In this document: positions 24,669-33,287 of the stretch, one piece after another | How positions within the stretch are numbered: position 1 is the first letter of the stretch | Layout: every line of letters starts with the position of its first letter | DNA from: Wylensekiella montiformis | GTDB lineage: Bacteria; Bacillota; Negativicutes; Selenomonadales; Selenomonadaceae | NCBI RefSeq assembly: GCF_009697385.1 | Contig: NZ_VUNL01000010.1 | Span: 52,260 to 116,259, forward strand | Reading direction: 5' to 3' | DNA: 64,000 bases | Notes under the pieces: model-generated | What the model was told of the DNA's origin: nothing | Database searches by the model: none | What the model saw: only the letters and a program-made list of their open reading frames with translations | Translations under genes and position numbers: made by a program

Positions 24669-25253
24669 ATGGACAAGATCATCTGGCCGGACGGCAAATG
24701 CCGCTGTTTCTGGGCCAATCCGAAGAATGAACGCTACGTGCGCTATCACGATGAGGAATGGGGGCGGCCCGAGCATGACGACGGCAGGCTTTTTGAGATG
24801 CTGCTCTTAGAATGCTTTCAGGCAGGACTCTCGTGGGAATGTATTTTAAACAAGCGCGAAGGCTTTCGACAAGCGTTTGCGGATTTTCATCTGGATGATG
24901 TCTGTGCGTTTACGGAAGAGGATGTCGAGCGGTTGATGCAGGATGCCGCCATCATCCGGCACCGCCGCAAGATTGAGGCGGCCGTCTGCAATGCGCGGGT
25001 GTTTCGCGAGATCCGGCAAGAGTTTGGAAGTTTTGACCGTTACCTCTGGCAGTGGACGGAGGGAGAGGTTGTGCATGAGCGCGGCCGGACCACCTCGGCC
25101 CTTTCTAATGTGCTGTCCAAGGATCTCAAGAAGCGCGGTATGAAATTCGTCGGCTCGACCACGATTTACTCGTACCTGCAGGCCGTCGGCGTCATCGAGT
25201 CGCACGAGCCGGACTGCTTTCTGTCTGGAGTTCAGGATGTTTATCAGACATAA
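24669..25253 (+). CDS. tag: DNA-3-methyladenine glycosylase I
   Basis: Removes 3-methyladenine from alkylated DNA; 194 aa, the family length. The start MDKIIWPDGKCRCFWANPKN is followed by YVRYHDEEWGRP, the zinc-binding Cys/His and aromatic signature of TagI. Then come LLLECFQAGLSWECILNKREGF, the helix-hairpin-helix region with the catalytic Glu, and MKFVGSTTIYSYLQAVG with the late ESHEPDCF providing the remaining zinc ligands. ATG 24669 follows GGGAGGAG. It is monocistronic and isolated between the BCCT remnant and the hydroxyacyl-CoA dehydrogenase. Confidence 0.95.
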   Translation: MDKIIWPDGKCRCFWANPKNERYVRYHDEEWGRPEHDDGRLFEMLLLECFQAGLSWECILNKREGFRQAFADFHLDDVCAFTEEDVERLMQDAAIIRHRRKIEAAVCNARVFREIRQEFGSFDRYLWQWTEGEVVHERGRTTSALSNVLSKDLKKRGMKFVGSTTIYSYLQAVGVIESHEPDCFLSGVQDVYQT

Positions 25254-25436
25254 CTGGTGATGCAGTATCCATCGTGATATACTAAATATGGTATATGGAT
25301 AGAAGGGGTGATGCGCATGGAATACTGGGACTTTACGGCAGCGAGAAGCGGGTTACGGGGCGCAGCCGCAAGAAATTCGTGAGATTGGCGGACGGGATGA
25401 GTTTCTCACTATCATAGAATCGAGGCGCTGTTAACC

Positions 25437-26327
25437 ATGAATATCAGGAAAATTACCATCGCAGGTGCGGGAACCATGGGCTATTCCATGGCAGATATTT
25501 TTGCCCGGAATGGATACGACGTGATCTTATGGAATCATCGTCAGACTACGCTTGACCGGGTGCGCACAAAGATTTCTCCAGAAGCGGCGGATAAAATCAA
25601 CTACACCACGGAAAAGGACGCCTTTAAGGGGCGCGATCTTATCGTGGAATCCATCGTGGAAGACTTGTCGGCTAAACTGGCTTTTTATCGGGAGATGAGT
25701 CCGCGCATCGATGCGGATGCTATTCTCGCCACAAATACCTCAGGCCTTTCTATCAATAAACTGGCCGAAGCCGTCACGCTGCCTGAACGCTTCCTTGGTA
25801 TGCACTGGTTTAATCCTCCGACAATGATTCCTCTGATCGAGATCATCAAGAATGAGAAGACACGTCCTGATGTGGCGGAAACCATTTATCAACTGGCCCT
25901 GGATATTCATAAGAAACCGGCGCTCATCGAAAAGGATGTGCCGGGTTTTGCGGCCAATCGGGTTCAGCTGGCCGTGATCCGGGAAGTTCTGTCTCTGGTT
26001 CGCGATGGTGTGATCAGCGTGGAAGGCGCTGATGCCGTGATGAAATACGGTCTGGGCTTTCGGTGGGCCTGCCTTGGCCCGCTGGAAACGGCCGATTTTG
26101 GCGGCCTCGACGTATTTTACCATATCAGTGAATACCTCATGCCGGATCTTGAAGATTCTCACGATGTGCCGCAGCTGCTCCGGGAAAAGTTTCAGGCCGG
26201 GGATTACGGCGTCAAGACGGGGAAAGGCTTTTATGACTACAGTGGGGACAAGGCTAAGAAGGCGACTTCCGCCCGCGATCAAAAACTTCAGGCCATTTAC
26301 GACGCGATCTACGGAGAACAGAAATGA
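25437..26327 (+). CDS. 3-hydroxyacyl-CoA dehydrogenase family protein
   Basis: A 296-residue NAD-dependent enzyme of the HBD/FadB type. The Rossmann loop is ITIAGAGTMGYSMADIFARNG. It is followed by ESIVEDLSAKLAFYRE and TNTSGLSINKLAE, the catalytic Ser/His region GMHWFNPPTMIPLIEIIKN (His-Glu dyad), GFAANRVQLAVIRE, and the C-terminal GVKTGKGFYDY. The usual reaction is oxidation of 3-hydroxyacyl-CoA, here most simply 3-hydroxybutyryl-CoA. No thiolase or crotonase is adjacent, so the pathway is open. It lacks a strong ribosome site (GAGG 13 bases upstream only). It overlaps the Crp/Fnr gene by four bases (ATGA), so the pair is one unit. Confidence 0.85.
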   Translation: MNIRKITIAGAGTMGYSMADIFARNGYDVILWNHRQTTLDRVRTKISPEAADKINYTTEKDAFKGRDLIVESIVEDLSAKLAFYREMSPRIDADAILATNTSGLSINKLAEAVTLPERFLGMHWFNPPTMIPLIEIIKNEKTRPDVAETIYQLALDIHKKPALIEKDVPGFAANRVQLAVIREVLSLVRDGVISVEGADAVMKYGLGFRWACLGPLETADFGGLDVFYHISEYLMPDLEDSHDVPQLLREKFQAGDYGVKTGKGFYDYSGDKAKKATSARDQKLQAIYDAIYGEQK

Positions 26328-27016
26328 TCGGCAAGGATCCGGCTCCTTGCCGGAGCTGCAAGGGGGAGTGTCTGGCGGCGATGGATTTTCTCGAGGGCAT
26401 GCCGCCGGATAAGGTGAAAGATCTGCTGCATTGCTCTGTTCGGCTCAGCTTTCCAAAAGGGGCATATATCTTTCATGCAGGGGATCCCTGCGATGCCATC
26501 TACATTGTCCACAAAGGAAGGGTGAAGCTTTGCGTCTATGATCAGGACGGGCAGGAACGAATCGCCGGCGTATTTGTGGACCGCGATGTAATGTGGGAGG
26601 GGGTGTTGGTGCCGGACAGCCGCTATTCCGCATCGGCCATCTGTATGACGCCTGTGACATGCTGCCGTCTGGTGCGCAGGGATTTTGAAAAAGCCATTCA
26701 GGAACCCGAGGTAGCCTTGCGCATCATCGGGCTTTTGAGTAAGAAACTCCACGATGCCAATCGACGCAATCTGCTTAAGAGCATTGCCTCGCCCAAAGAA
26801 CGGGTGGCCGGCCTGCTTCTTTACCGATACCGGCGGCAGACCAGCGACACGATTACCATGCGTCTCGAGGAGATGGCCGGGAGCTTGTCCCTGCGGCCTG
26901 AGACTGTCAGCCGGAAAATCAAGGAACTCGAGCGCGAGGGTTACGTGAAAAAGACGGGGCAGAGCAGCATTCAGATTTTGGATGCCGACCGCCTCATGGA
27001 ACTCGTGAATTATTGA
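26324..27016 (+). CDS. Crp/Fnr-family regulator with N-terminal cysteine cluster
   Basis: A 230-residue regulator. The N-terminus has CRSCKGEC (residues 9-16), a CxxCxxxC spacing reminiscent of the FNR iron-sulfur ligands. A cyclic-nucleotide-type beta-roll follows (SFPKGAYIFHAGDPCDAIYIV, KGRVKLCVYDQDGQE), then the dimer helix and a winged HTH. The recognition helix reads RPETVSRKIKELE: the ExxSR pattern is the FNR type that reads TTGAT, not the CRP type. Two matching boxes lie before pflA and pflB just downstream. It is coupled to the preceding dehydrogenase. It is therefore a candidate anaerobic activator; whether it binds a 4Fe-4S cluster or uses thiols is inference. Confidence 0.88.
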   Translation: MIGKDPAPCRSCKGECLAAMDFLEGMPPDKVKDLLHCSVRLSFPKGAYIFHAGDPCDAIYIVHKGRVKLCVYDQDGQERIAGVFVDRDVMWEGVLVPDSRYSASAICMTPVTCCRLVRRDFEKAIQEPEVALRIIGLLSKKLHDANRRNLLKSIASPKERVAGLLLYRYRRQTSDTITMRLEEMAGSLSLRPETVSRKIKELEREGYVKKTGQSSIQILDADRLMELVNY

Positions 27017-27071
27017 GTCCGCCTGTGCCGTGCAGTCCCTGTTTCCATGTTCACATCATCCTTTTGTGCCC

Positions 27072-27113
27072 TTGATTGTAATCAAGAAATTTTTCAGCAA
27101 AATCCGATACAAT
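27072..27113 (+). promoter_or_regulatory. FNR-type class II promoter of pflA
   Basis: TTGAT-TGTA-ATCAA (27072-27085) is a perfect FNR box. Its centre (27078.5) lies 29.5 bases before the first base of the -10 TACAAT (27108-27113), which puts it at about -41.5, the classical activating position. There is no -35 consensus, as expected for an activator-dependent promoter. Confidence 0.8.
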
Positions 27114-27116
27114 GAT

Positions 27117-27159
27117 CCTGTCAGGAAACGTGTTTATGCGGTTTCTGACAGGTTTTTTT
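27117..27159 (+). terminator. Terminator or attenuator in the pflA leader
   Basis: CCTGTCAGGAAAC (27117-27129) pairs with GTTTCTGACAGG (27141-27152) with one bulge and is followed by seven T. It ends the Crp/Fnr transcript but also lies just after the predicted pflA start site (about 27120), so it could attenuate pflA. Confidence 0.75.
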
Positions 27160-27185
27160 GTTTCTTTCTGTTCGGGAGGCATTGC

Positions 27186-27914
27186 ATGATAAAGGGACGC
27201 ATTCATTCGATCGAAACCTTTGGTTCCGTGGACGGGCCGGGTACTCGCTTTATTCTCTTTTTGCAGGGATGCGCGATGCGCTGTCTATACTGCCACAATG
27301 TGGATACCTGGAACGGCAGGGGCGGTGAGCTGCGGACAGCAGATGAACTCTTGGATCAGGCGGAGCGTTATCGGCCTTATTGGGGACAGGACGGGGGAAT
27401 TACGGTCAGCGGCGGCGAACCGCTGCTGCAGGTGGATTTTCTGCTTGAGCTTTTCGGGAAGGCCAAGGCCCGCGGTATTCATACCTGCATCGATACGGCC
27501 GGACAGCCCTTCACGCGGCAGGAGCCTTTTTTCGGCAAATTTCACGCGCTCATGAAGGTGACGGATCTGCTGCTGCTCGACATAAAGCATATTGACCCGC
27601 GGGAACATGAGAAGCTTACGGGTTGTACCAATAAGAATATTCTGGATTTATTTCGTTATCTGTCAGAAATAAAGAAGCCCGTCTGGATTCGCCAGGTACT
27701 CGTGCCGGGATATACGGACGATCCGGAATCGCTTGCGCGTACACGTGATTTTATCGATACGCTGACGAACGTTGAGCGTGTGGAAGTGCTGCCGTATCAC
27801 AGTATGGGCCTTTACAAATGGGAGGAGCTGGGCATCCAAAACCAGCTCAGGGACGTGAAGCCGCCGACGGAGGAAGCTGTGCAGAAAGCCCGTGCTATCC
27901 TCGGCGCCGTCTGA
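27186..27914 (+). CDS. pflA: Pyruvate formate-lyase activating enzyme
   Basis: Radical SAM enzyme that creates the glycyl radical on PFL; 242 aa. The N-terminus RIHSIETFGSVDGPGTRFI is diagnostic, followed by the CxxxCxxC cluster in GCAMRCLYCHN, then GGITVSGGEPLLQ and the SAM-binding THLTGCTNKN-like region (HEKLTGCTNKNILD). ATG 27186 follows GGGAGG; a longer frame upstream would run across the terminator and promoter and is rejected. The FNR box at 27072 governs it. pflB follows 96 bases later with its own FNR box, so the two genes are separately promoted. Confidence 0.96.
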   Translation: MIKGRIHSIETFGSVDGPGTRFILFLQGCAMRCLYCHNVDTWNGRGGELRTADELLDQAERYRPYWGQDGGITVSGGEPLLQVDFLLELFGKAKARGIHTCIDTAGQPFTRQEPFFGKFHALMKVTDLLLLDIKHIDPREHEKLTGCTNKNILDLFRYLSEIKKPVWIRQVLVPGYTDDPESLARTRDFIDTLTNVERVEVLPYHSMGLYKWEELGIQNQLRDVKPPTEEAVQKARAILGAV

Positions 27915-27921
27915 AAACGGA

Positions 27922-27967
27922 AACCTTGATTCCAGTCAAGGTTTCGAAAAAAGAAAAATAGTATGAT
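27922..27967 (+). promoter_or_regulatory. FNR-type class II promoter of pflB
   Basis: AAACCTTGATTCCAGTCAAG (with GTTT after it) is a palindrome containing TTGAT-TCCA-GTCAA (27926-27939), one base from the consensus FNR box. Its centre (27932.5) lies 29.5 bases before the -10 TATGAT (27962-27967), exactly as in the pflA promoter. Confidence 0.75.
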
Positions 27968-28010
27968 AAAGCCATCGATTGTGAAACCTTACACAAAAGG
28001 AGGAGCTTAC

Positions 28011-30290
28011 ATGAACGGCATGAATCGCGACGTTGCGTGGAGAGGATTTAAGGGCGTCAAATGGATGGAGGATGTGAATGTACGGGATTTCATCCAGAAT
28101 AATTACACGCCTTATGACGGGGATGAACGTTTTCTCGCGGGACCGACAAAGGCCACAAACAAGCTTTGGAACAGAGTGCAGGAGCTGCAGAAGAAAGAGC
28201 GGGAGAAGGGGGGCGTGCTCGACTGCGAGACGGAGGTTGTTTCAAGCATTACGGCTTACGGTCCCGGCTACATCGATGAATCCCTGAAGGATCTCGAACA
28301 GGTCGTTGGCCTTCAGACGGACAAGCCCTTGAAACGCGCTTTCATGCCGTACGGCGGCATCAAGATGGCCGAGGAAGCTGCTGAGACGTACGGTTACAAG
28401 GTCAATCCCAAATTCCACAAGATTTTCACGGAGTACCATAAGACGCATAATCAGGCTGTTTTTGATGCTTATACGCCGGAGATGCGCCGGGCGCGTCATA
28501 GTCACATCGTTACGGGGCTGCCGGATACTTACGGTCGCGGGCGCATCGTCGGCGATTACCGCCGTGTGGCACTCTACGGGCTGGATTTCCTCATTGCCGA
28601 AAAGAGTGAGGATCTTGCAAACTGTGGCTGCGGGGTCATGACGGACGACATCATCCGCCAGCGTGAGGAGCTCGCCGAGCAGATTCGCGCATTGAAGCAG
28701 ATGAAGGAGATGGCCGGTACTTACGGCTATGATATCTCGGCACCGGCTAGAAATGCCAAAGAAGCCGTCCAGTGGCTTTACTTCGGCTATCTGGCCGCCA
28801 TCAAGACACAGAACGGCGCAGCCATGAGCGTCGGCCGCATTTCTACGTTCCTTGACATCTACATCAGCCGCGACCTTGACGAAGGTACATTGACGGAAGA
28901 GCAGGCACAGGAGCTCATCGACCATCTGACGCTGAAGTTCCGCATGGTGAAGTTTGCCCGTATCCCGTCCTACAACCAGTTGTTTTCCGGTGACCCGGTC
29001 TGGGCGACGCTTGAAATGGCTGGCATTGGTATGGACGGCCGCCACATGGTTACGCGCAATGATTATCGTTTTCTCCATACGCTCGAGAATATGGGCCCGT
29101 CTCCGGAACCAAATCTGACGGTGCTGTATTCCTCGGCGCTGCCGGACCCGTTCAAGAAGTACGCCGCCCGCATCTCTATTACGACGTCATCGATTCAGTA
29201 TGAGAACGACGATGTCATGAAGCCGGTCTGGGGCGATGATTACAGCATTTGCTGCTGCGTTTCTGCGACGCAGACAGGCAAGGAGATGCAGTTCTTCGGC
29301 GCGCGCGCCAATCTTGCCAAGTGTCTGCTTTATGCCATCAACGGCGGCAAAGATGAAAAATTCCTGACGAAGGACGGCCGACATATGCAGGTGGGACCGG
29401 AGTATACGCCCATCACGTCCGAGGTGCTCGATTACGATGAGGTCCTGCACAAATTTGATCAGATGATGGATTGGCTGGCCGGGCTTTACGTGAATATTTT
29501 GAACCTCATTCAGTACATGCATGATAAATATTACTACGAGGCTGCTGAGATGGCTCTTATCGACACGGATGTACGCCGTACCTTCGCTACTGGCATTGCC
29601 GGCTTCTCCCATGTTGTGGATTCCCTCTGCGCGATCAAGTATGCCAAGGTATCTGCCGTACGCGACGAGTCGGGACTGGTGGTCGACTACAAGGTAGAAG
29701 GGCAGTTTCCGAGGTACGGCAACGACGATCCGCGTGCCGACAAGGTGGCGGTCTGGCTTCTTAAGACTTTCATGACGAAGCTGCGCAAGCACCATACGTA
29801 CCGGAATTCTGAGCCCACGACATCCATTCTGACCATTACATCAAATGTAGTATACGGCAATGCCACAGGCGCACTGCCCGATGGACGCAAAGCCTATACG
29901 CCGTTCGCACCAGGTGCGAACCCATCCTATGGAGCCGAACAGAACGGTTTGCTGGCTTCGTTGAATTCCGTCGCGAAACTGCCGTATGAGTACGCGCTCG
30001 ACGGCATCTCGAATACACAGACCATCGCGCCCGAGACCCTCGGCCATACTGAGGAGGACCGTATTGCCACGCTCGTGCGCGTCATGGACGGTTACTTTAA
30101 TCAGGGTGCGCATCACTTGAATGTCAACGTATTTGGCGTGGATAAACTCATTGACTGCATGGAGCATCCTGAGAAACCGGAGTATGCTAATTTCACGATT
30201 CGTGTATCCGGCTATGCCGTAAAGTTTATCGATCTGACGCGCCAGCAGCAGCTTGATGTCATCGCCCGCCGTGCGCATCAAAAGATGTAA
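28011..30290 (+). CDS. pflB: Pyruvate formate-lyase
   Basis: Glycyl radical enzyme converting pyruvate and CoA to acetyl-CoA and formate under anoxic conditions; 759 aa, matching the E. coli enzyme length. The active-site cysteine pair lies in [19 protein letters not shown]. The radical glycine is in [20 protein letters not shown] near the C-terminus (Gly 734). ATG 28011 follows AAAGGAGGAG; an ATG three codons later is also possible. It is regulated by the FNR box at 27926 and activated by PflA next door. A terminator follows at 30381-30411. Confidence 0.97.
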   Translation: MNGMNRDVAWRGFKGVKWMEDVNVRDFIQNNYTPYDGDERFLAGPTKATNKLWNRVQELQKKEREKGGVLDCETEVVSSITAYGPGYIDESLKDLEQVVGLQTDKPLKRAFMPYGGIKMAEEAAETYGYKVNPKFHKIFTEYHKTHNQAVFDAYTPEMRRARHSHIVTGLPDTYGRGRIVGDYRRVALYGLDFLIAEKSEDLANCGCGVMTDDIIRQREELAEQIRALKQMKEMAGTYGYDISAPARNAKEAVQWLYFGYLAAIKTQNGAAMSVGRISTFLDIYISRDLDEGTLTEEQAQELIDHLTLKFRMVKFARIPSYNQLFSGDPVWATLEMAGIGMDGRHMVTRNDYRFLHTLENMGPSPEPNLTVLYSSALPDPFKKYAARISITTSSIQYENDDVMKPVWGDDYSICCCVSATQTGKEMQFFGARANLAKCLLYAINGGKDEKFLTKDGRHMQVGPEYTPITSEVLDYDEVLHKFDQMMDWLAGLYVNILNLIQYMHDKYYYEAAEMALIDTDVRRTFATGIAGFSHVVDSLCAIKYAKVSAVRDESGLVVDYKVEGQFPRYGNDDPRADKVAVWLLKTFMTKLRKHHTYRNSEPTTSILTITSNVVYGNATGALPDGRKAYTPFAPGANPSYGAEQNGLLASLNSVAKLPYEYALDGISNTQTIAPETLGHTEEDRIATLVRVMDGYFNQGAHHLNVNVFGVDKLIDCMEHPEKPEYANFTIRVSGYAVKFIDLTRQQQLDVIARRAHQKM

Positions 30291-30380
30291 AGCAAATCGG
30301 ATTCATGATATCATGATCGATGCATTAGTCATGGCTTCCAGGGAGGCTGCTCTTTCATGAATACCGGCTTGGAGGCGATA

Positions 30381-30411
30381 AAGCCTGCGGAGATTTGCCG
30401 CGGGCTTTTTT
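30381..30411 (+). terminator. Terminator after pflB
   Basis: AAGCCTGCGG (30381-30390) pairs with CCGCGGGCTT (30398-30407, one G-U), with T-run 30406-30411. Confidence 0.8.
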
Positions 30412-30527
30412 GTGTGTCGGGGCTGGGATGTCTTTTCGGCGTCGGGGGGGGGTTGCTTTTTTCTCTGATATGGAGGATAATGAGACGCGTTATCGATGCA
30501 GCTTGCTTACAGAAAGGAGGACCTCTT

Positions 30528-31223
30528 GTGAAAAACCTTTATAAAATCCTTTTGCTTAATATGGCCGGTATCCTGCTGTTCTTGAGCTGGTATCCGCCGC
30601 AGACCGGATACTGGTATGTTATTGACAGTCAGGTCTTTTTCTTTTTCAATCATCTGCTGACGGAGAGCCAGGCTTTTTTGTATCTGGTGGCGTTTACAAA
30701 CCTGCGTCCGTTTGATGTGGCGGCGTTCCTGTTCATGCTTGGGATTTTCATCTATTATTACCGGCAGATGGACGCAAAGGGGCGTCACTGGATGCTGGCG
30801 ATGGGAGCGACGATGCTGATTACGGCCGTCATTGCAAAGCAGTTTGACTTGTGGGTGCAGTTTGACCGGCCGAGTGCCACCAAGTTCTTTTCCGATGCCG
30901 GCGTTGCGGTCAATAGGGTCTCACAGCTCACGGGCTGGAATACTAAGGATTATAGCGCATCCAGTTTTCCCGGCGATCATGGCACGTTTCTCATGATCTT
31001 TACCTTTTTCATGTGGCGGTATCTGGGCCGGCGTGCTTTTCTGTCCGGACTGGCCGTTGTGCTGGCCTTTTCCCTGCCGCGCATCATGTCTGGCGCACAT
31101 TGGTTCAGTGACGTCTATGTCGGTGCGGTGTCCGTGAATCTGATTGTCCTGAGCTGGATGCTGCTGACGCCGGCATCGGACTGGATCATCCATCGTCTGA
31201 TGAAACTCAGGCACTGGGAGTGA
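30528..31223 (+). CDS. PAP2-family membrane phosphatase
   Basis: A 231-residue protein with about six membrane segments. The PAP2 acid-phosphatase motifs are visible: the second motif as SSFPGDHGTFLMIF and the third as PRIMSGAHWFSDVYVG (SRxxxxxHxxxD-like). The first motif falls in KQFDLWVQFDRPSATKFFS (KxxxxxxRP). Such enzymes remove phosphate from undecaprenyl diphosphate, phosphatidic acid or lipid A; GDHGTF is reminiscent of LpxT/LpxE-type members, fitting an LPS-bearing cell. GTG 30528 follows AAAGGAGG; the upstream frame crosses the pflB terminator and is rejected. Confidence 0.85.
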   Translation: MKNLYKILLLNMAGILLFLSWYPPQTGYWYVIDSQVFFFFNHLLTESQAFLYLVAFTNLRPFDVAAFLFMLGIFIYYYRQMDAKGRHWMLAMGATMLITAVIAKQFDLWVQFDRPSATKFFSDAGVAVNRVSQLTGWNTKDYSASSFPGDHGTFLMIFTFFMWRYLGRRAFLSGLAVVLAFSLPRIMSGAHWFSDVYVGAVSVNLIVLSWMLLTPASDWIIHRLMKLRHWE

Positions 31224-31401
31224 AAAGAGGCTGCTTTTCGTGTCCTGTTGACAAGGTGCATACCAAACCTTCATTGCGGGAATGTTTTTCTTTGCGGACA
31301 TCATGATATAATAAGAAGCAAAGCCGTGAGGAAGACGGAAAAAGAGCGGGATGATGCTTTCATAATAGTGTTTTGCGGATCTATGGAGTCTTGCCGTCTG
31401 C

Positions 31402-31431
31402 TTGATTTTAAAGGGGAAAAAACGGTACAAT
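31402..31431 (+). promoter_or_regulatory. Probable promoter of the UPF0158 gene
   Basis: -35 TTGATT (31402-31407), 18-base spacer, -10 TACAAT (31426-31431), 19 bases before the start codon. Confidence 0.5.
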
Positions 31432-31450
31432 AGAAGGCGGAGGTTTAATC

Positions 31451-31912
31451 ATGAAAATAAATTTGACGGAGCTGGCGGCTGCTATGGCGCAATCGGATGT
31501 CCGGCAGAGCTATGTAGACGTTGTAAAGGGGAAAGTTGTCCTTTTGGCCGATGATCTGAACGAAGAGGACATGCTGGAACATGTGCTTCGAATTGAGGAT
31601 GATTGGGAACGGTATATTCCGCTGCCCAATGTGATGGATGAGAGTATACATGATCTCATGTATGGCTTTGCGGAATCCTGTCCTCGCGAAGATACCAGGC
31701 ATCGTCTGTTAAATGCTTTGTCCGGCGAAGGGGCGGCATCCCGGTTTCGTTATCAGGTTCGCCGGCTTTTGCTGAAATCGGCCTGGGATACGTATCTGAA
31801 AAGCCGGCTTTTGGATTTTGCACGTGATTGGTGTGAAGAGAATGCGCTGGAATACGAACCAACAGTCGCAGTGAGTAAAAACGGAAATCCTGCAGATCAG
31901 CAATCGGAATAA
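31451..31912 (+). CDS. UPF0158 family protein
   Basis: A 153-residue acidic cytosolic protein. It has the UPF0158 pattern: an N-terminal beta-hairpin region with YVDVVKGKVVLLADD, then RYIPLPNVMDESIHDLMYGFAESC and the C-terminal FRYQVRRLLLKSAWDTYLKSRLLDFARDWCEENAL (split: FRYQVRRLLLKSAWD, then LDFARDWCEENALEYEP). The function is not established. ATG 31451 follows GGAGG. It lies 30 bases before the exported pyrophosphatase-like gene and may be cotranscribed with it. Confidence 0.82.
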   Translation: MKINLTELAAAMAQSDVRQSYVDVVKGKVVLLADDLNEEDMLEHVLRIEDDWERYIPLPNVMDESIHDLMYGFAESCPREDTRHRLLNALSGEGAASRFRYQVRRLLLKSAWDTYLKSRLLDFARDWCEENALEYEPTVAVSKNGNPADQQSE

Positions 31913-31942
31913 TAAGGATCGTTTAGCGGAAGGAGTTTTATC

Positions 31943-33040
31943 ATGAACGGTATACATCGTGTAAAGACAAAATGGCTGGCGGCGGCCGTCGCTGCGATTT
32001 TGTCGGTGCCATGGGGAGCAGCCGCTGCGCAGCCGGCTTCACCGGAGAAACAGGGGGGCTCGTTCCAGTATCGTCAATTGTATGCGGGAATCGATTATCA
32101 GAATAAGACGACCTGTGTCATCGGGCCGGAGGATCAGAGTATGGATTCGGTGGCTGCATCGATCGGCTATGCCTATTTAAAGACGAAGCTGGGGATGTTT
32201 AGTGAACCGAGAATCAGCAGTCCTTTGAATCGCGATATGGCTTTTGTGCTGAATTATTTTCATGTGCCGGAGCCGCCGATTCTGAAAGATGCTGCTGGTC
32301 AGCAGATCATTCTGGTGGATCATGCGAGTTTGGATCAGGCCGTGGCGAATATGAAGAAGGCAAGGATTGTGGAAGTTCTTGATACGCACAAGGCAGGCGG
32401 TTTGGTGACGGAAGGCCCGATTTTTTACCGGGCTGTTCCGGCTGCCGCAACGTCTTCACTGGTCTGTCTGAGCTTTCAGGAAAATCAGGTAGATATTCCG
32501 TCATCGATAGCGGGGCTGCTTCTGGCCGGTATCGTATCCGATACGGGGAATATGACAAGCGGAACGGTTACTCCGCTGGATCGTCAGGCGTATCATGTGC
32601 TGCTGTCGCAGTCGGGAGTAAGCGATATTCAATCATTTTATAAAAAACTGGAAAAAGCTGCTTATACTCATGCCGATATGACGGATGAGCAGATTTTCCA
32701 ATCCGATCTGAAGGAATATGTGGTCAAAGACTGGGCGTATTCCATTGGGCAGGTAGATTGTCTGGACAGCAGCGAATATCAGGCAGTGAGACAGAGGATG
32801 CAGTCTTATTTATCCAAGCTTCCCAATAAAGACCGCGGCGTTTTGCATTACCTGATCATCAGAAATCGCGGCACCGGCGAGGCGGAACTTCTGTATGCAG
32901 GAACGATGGCACAGGAAATTGCGGGAAAGGCTTTCGGTTTCACGGATGGACATCGTGTGCTGCTGAAGGCAGAAGCCGACCGAAGCCGTCTGGTTGAACC
33001 GGCTATCCGGACGGAATTGGAGCGTGTCATGCAGTATTGA
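31943..33040 (+). CDS. Exported, degenerate family II inorganic pyrophosphatase-like (DHH) protein
   Basis: A 365-residue protein with a clear signal peptide (basic start, AAAVAAILSVPWGAAAA, cleavage near AAA-AQP). The mature part aligns by eye with the PpaC at 56.7 kb: IGPEDQSMDSVAASIGYAYL versus IGHRNPDTDSICSAIGYAHL; ILVDHASLDQAV versus ILVDHNERGQAV; IPSSIAGLLLAGIVSDT versus IPASIAGLLLSAIISDT. Metal ligands have changed: the first His is Pro62, the next Asp is Ser66, and DHH has become DTH (Thr148). Asp68, Asp126 and Asp200 remain. The C-terminal SRKKQ substrate motif is SRLVE. It should be a periplasmic or cell-surface pseudoenzyme or a protein with a new activity. ATG 31943 follows GGAAGGAG. 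Confidence 0.8.
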   Translation: MNGIHRVKTKWLAAAVAAILSVPWGAAAAQPASPEKQGGSFQYRQLYAGIDYQNKTTCVIGPEDQSMDSVAASIGYAYLKTKLGMFSEPRISSPLNRDMAFVLNYFHVPEPPILKDAAGQQIILVDHASLDQAVANMKKARIVEVLDTHKAGGLVTEGPIFYRAVPAAATSSLVCLSFQENQVDIPSSIAGLLLAGIVSDTGNMTSGTVTPLDRQAYHVLLSQSGVSDIQSFYKKLEKAAYTHADMTDEQIFQSDLKEYVVKDWAYSIGQVDCLDSSEYQAVRQRMQSYLSKLPNKDRGVLHYLIIRNRGTGEAELLYAGTMAQEIAGKAFGFTDGHRVLLKAEADRSRLVEPAIRTELERVMQY

Positions 33041-33129
33041 TGATCTGTGGAAAAATGAAGCGGGAGAAGGGATTTCGCTTTGTGGCTTGTACTTCGTTGC
33101 TTCCGGTCCGGAAATCATCATGAAGCGTT

Positions 33130-33158
33130 GCGGCTCGCCGAAGGGCGGGCCGCTTTTT
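33130..33158 (+). terminator. Terminator after the pyrophosphatase-like gene
   Basis: GCGGCTCGCC (33130-33139) pairs with GGCGGGCCGC (33144-33153, one G-U), loop GAAG, followed by TTTTT. Confidence 0.85.
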
Positions 33159-33202
33159 GCGGGGAATTCACGATTAGTAACGCCATGGAGGGATTGTTCA
33201 TT

Positions 33203-33231
33203 TTGCCATCGATGTGTTGAAATGGTATAAT
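33203..33231 (+). promoter_or_regulatory. Promoter of pncB-aroE
   Basis: -35 TTGCCA (33203-33208), 17-base spacer, -10 TATAAT (33226-33231), 57 bases before the TTG start. Confidence 0.75.
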
Positions 33232-33287
33232 AAACAAGATATTGGTAATTTTAGGAAACAACGAATCCGATACGGGAGGGGTTTCTG

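Noticed and set aside
31248..31433. A 61-codon plus-strand frame between the PAP2 and UPF0158 genes
   Set aside because: No ribosome site, overlaps the likely UPF0158 promoter, and no protein-like features.
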